Shown here: in pieces, positions 13,896 through 14,388 of the stretch | Position numbering within the stretch: position 1 is the stretch's first letter | Layout: the number at the start of each line of letters is the position of its first letter | DNA from: JBKJML01 sp046596415 | GTDB lineage: Bacteria > Actinomycetota > Thermoleophilia > Gaiellales > Gaiellaceae | NCBI GenBank assembly: GCA_046596415.1 | Contig: JBKJML010000171.1 | Span: 1 to 14,388, forward strand | Direction: 5' to 3' | Length of the DNA stretch: 14,388 bases | The notes under the pieces: model-generated | Database searches by the model: none | The model's input: only the letters and a program-made list of their open reading frames with translations | What the model was told of the DNA's origin: nothing | Program-made: the position numbers and the translations under genes

Positions 13896-14312
13896 ATGGC
13901 TGCGGAGACCACACTCGTGCTCGTGAAGCCCGACGGCATGCGCCGCGGCCTGGCCGGGGAGATCGTCGCCCGCTTCGAGCAGCGCGGCTTCGAGCTGCGC
14001 GGGGCGCGCCTGCTGAAGATCCCGAAGGCGACCGCCCAGCAGCATTACGCCGAGCACAAGGGAAAGCCGTTCTTCAACGACCTCGTCTCGTTCATCAGCT
14101 CTGGCCCAGTGCTCGCGCTTGCATTGCGCGGCGAGGGAGCGATCGCGACCGTGCGGACGATGATGGGTGCGACCAACCCGCTCGACTCCGCCCCTGGCAC
14201 GATCCGCGGTGACTTCGCGCTCGAGCTGTCCGAGAACATCGTCCACGGCTCGGACTCGAAGGCCAGTGCCAAGCGAGAGCTGAGCCTGTTCTTCCCCGCA
14301 GGCCTGCTCTAG
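13896..14312 (+). CDS. ndk: Nucleoside diphosphate kinase
   Basis: 138 aa, normal length. The enzyme transfers the gamma-phosphate from ATP to other nucleoside diphosphates through a phospho-histidine, balancing NTP and dNTP pools. VKPDGMRRGLAGEI (10-23) holds Lys11. The active-site His117 lies in SENIVHGSDS, and GATNPLDSAPGTIRGDF (91-107) is the conserved nucleotide-binding segment. The start ATG at 13896 lies 12 bases after the zinc-ribbon gene stop. An AGGAT about 10 bases upstream is a weak ribosome-binding site. A maf-like gene follows 8 bases later. Confidence 0.98.
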   Translation: MAAETTLVLVKPDGMRRGLAGEIVARFEQRGFELRGARLLKIPKATAQQHYAEHKGKPFFNDLVSFISSGPVLALALRGEGAIATVRTMMGATNPLDSAPGTIRGDFALELSENIVHGSDSKASAKRELSLFFPAGLL

Positions 14313-14320
14313 GGCCTGAG

Positions 14321-14388
14321 GTGAGCGTCTCGCCGGCGCCGCCGATCCTGCTCGCCTCGACGAGCCCACAGCGATCCGCGCTCCTCAC
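14321..14388 (+). CDS. Maf-family nucleotide pyrophosphatase, 5' part only
   Basis: A GTG at 14321 opens a frame that runs to the window end and encodes VSVSPAPPILLASTSPQR followed by SALL. LASTSPQRSALL matches the N-terminal LASxSPRRxxLL motif of Maf proteins, which hydrolyse non-canonical or modified NTPs to monophosphates. The usual SPRR is SPQR here. The remainder lies outside the window. Position directly after ndk suits a nucleotide-pool function. An alternative start cannot be judged from 22 codons. Confidence 0.7.
   Translation, partial: MSVSPAPPILLASTSPQRSALL

Overview
This is GC-rich bacterial chromosome with strong G/C bias at third codon positions, frequent GTG starts, 4-bp stop/start overlaps, and a tig-clpP-clpX / valS-folC-ndk order. 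That order is known from Actinobacteria (in Streptomyces: clpX, valS, folC, DUF4233, ndk). Together with the single adjacent clpP and the TATCCT-type -10 boxes, it suggests a deep-branching actinobacterium, perhaps Thermoleophilia (Gaiellales/Solirubrobacterales-like). The lineage is inference; no 16S gene is present.

Layout. 1-430: tRNA-His(GTG) on minus and tRNA-Arg(TCG) on plus, divergently arranged, then two strong stem-loops. 430-1401 (minus): a secreted, extremely acidic protein whose mature part is 20 tandem 13-residue thrombospondin-type-3-like calcium-binding repeats. 1545-1781: a small membrane protein. 1830-1913: tRNA-Leu(TAG), then a stem-loop and about 300 bases without a gene. 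2226-3039 (minus): a two-gene unit of a 74-aa unknown protein and a histidine phosphatase, divergent from tig. 3176-6461 (plus): trigger factor, ClpP and ClpX, a nascent-chain chaperone and protease module.

6467-9777 is an accessory block between clpX and valS. It holds two ECF sigma-factor genes head to head, a zinc-type anti-sigma factor overlapping the second, an uncharacterised gene overlapping the anti-sigma gene, and a divergent HxlR regulator / PaaI thioesterase pair around overlapping promoters and a perfect 10-bp-arm inverted repeat. 9787-14388 returns to the housekeeping order: valS, a compact folC, a 37-aa membrane peptide and a double-zinc-ribbon membrane protein (joined by two 4-bp overlaps), ndk, and the start of a maf-like gene cut by the window end.

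The best candidates for something undescribed are (i) the sigma / anti-sigma / unknown operon with its CxHxxHxC-bearing third protein, (ii) the folC-37aa-zinc-ribbon chain in the slot where other Actinobacteria carry DUF4233, (iii) the HxlR operator, and (iv) the repeat-only calcium-binding exoprotein. No mobile element, CRISPR array or phage gene was seen.
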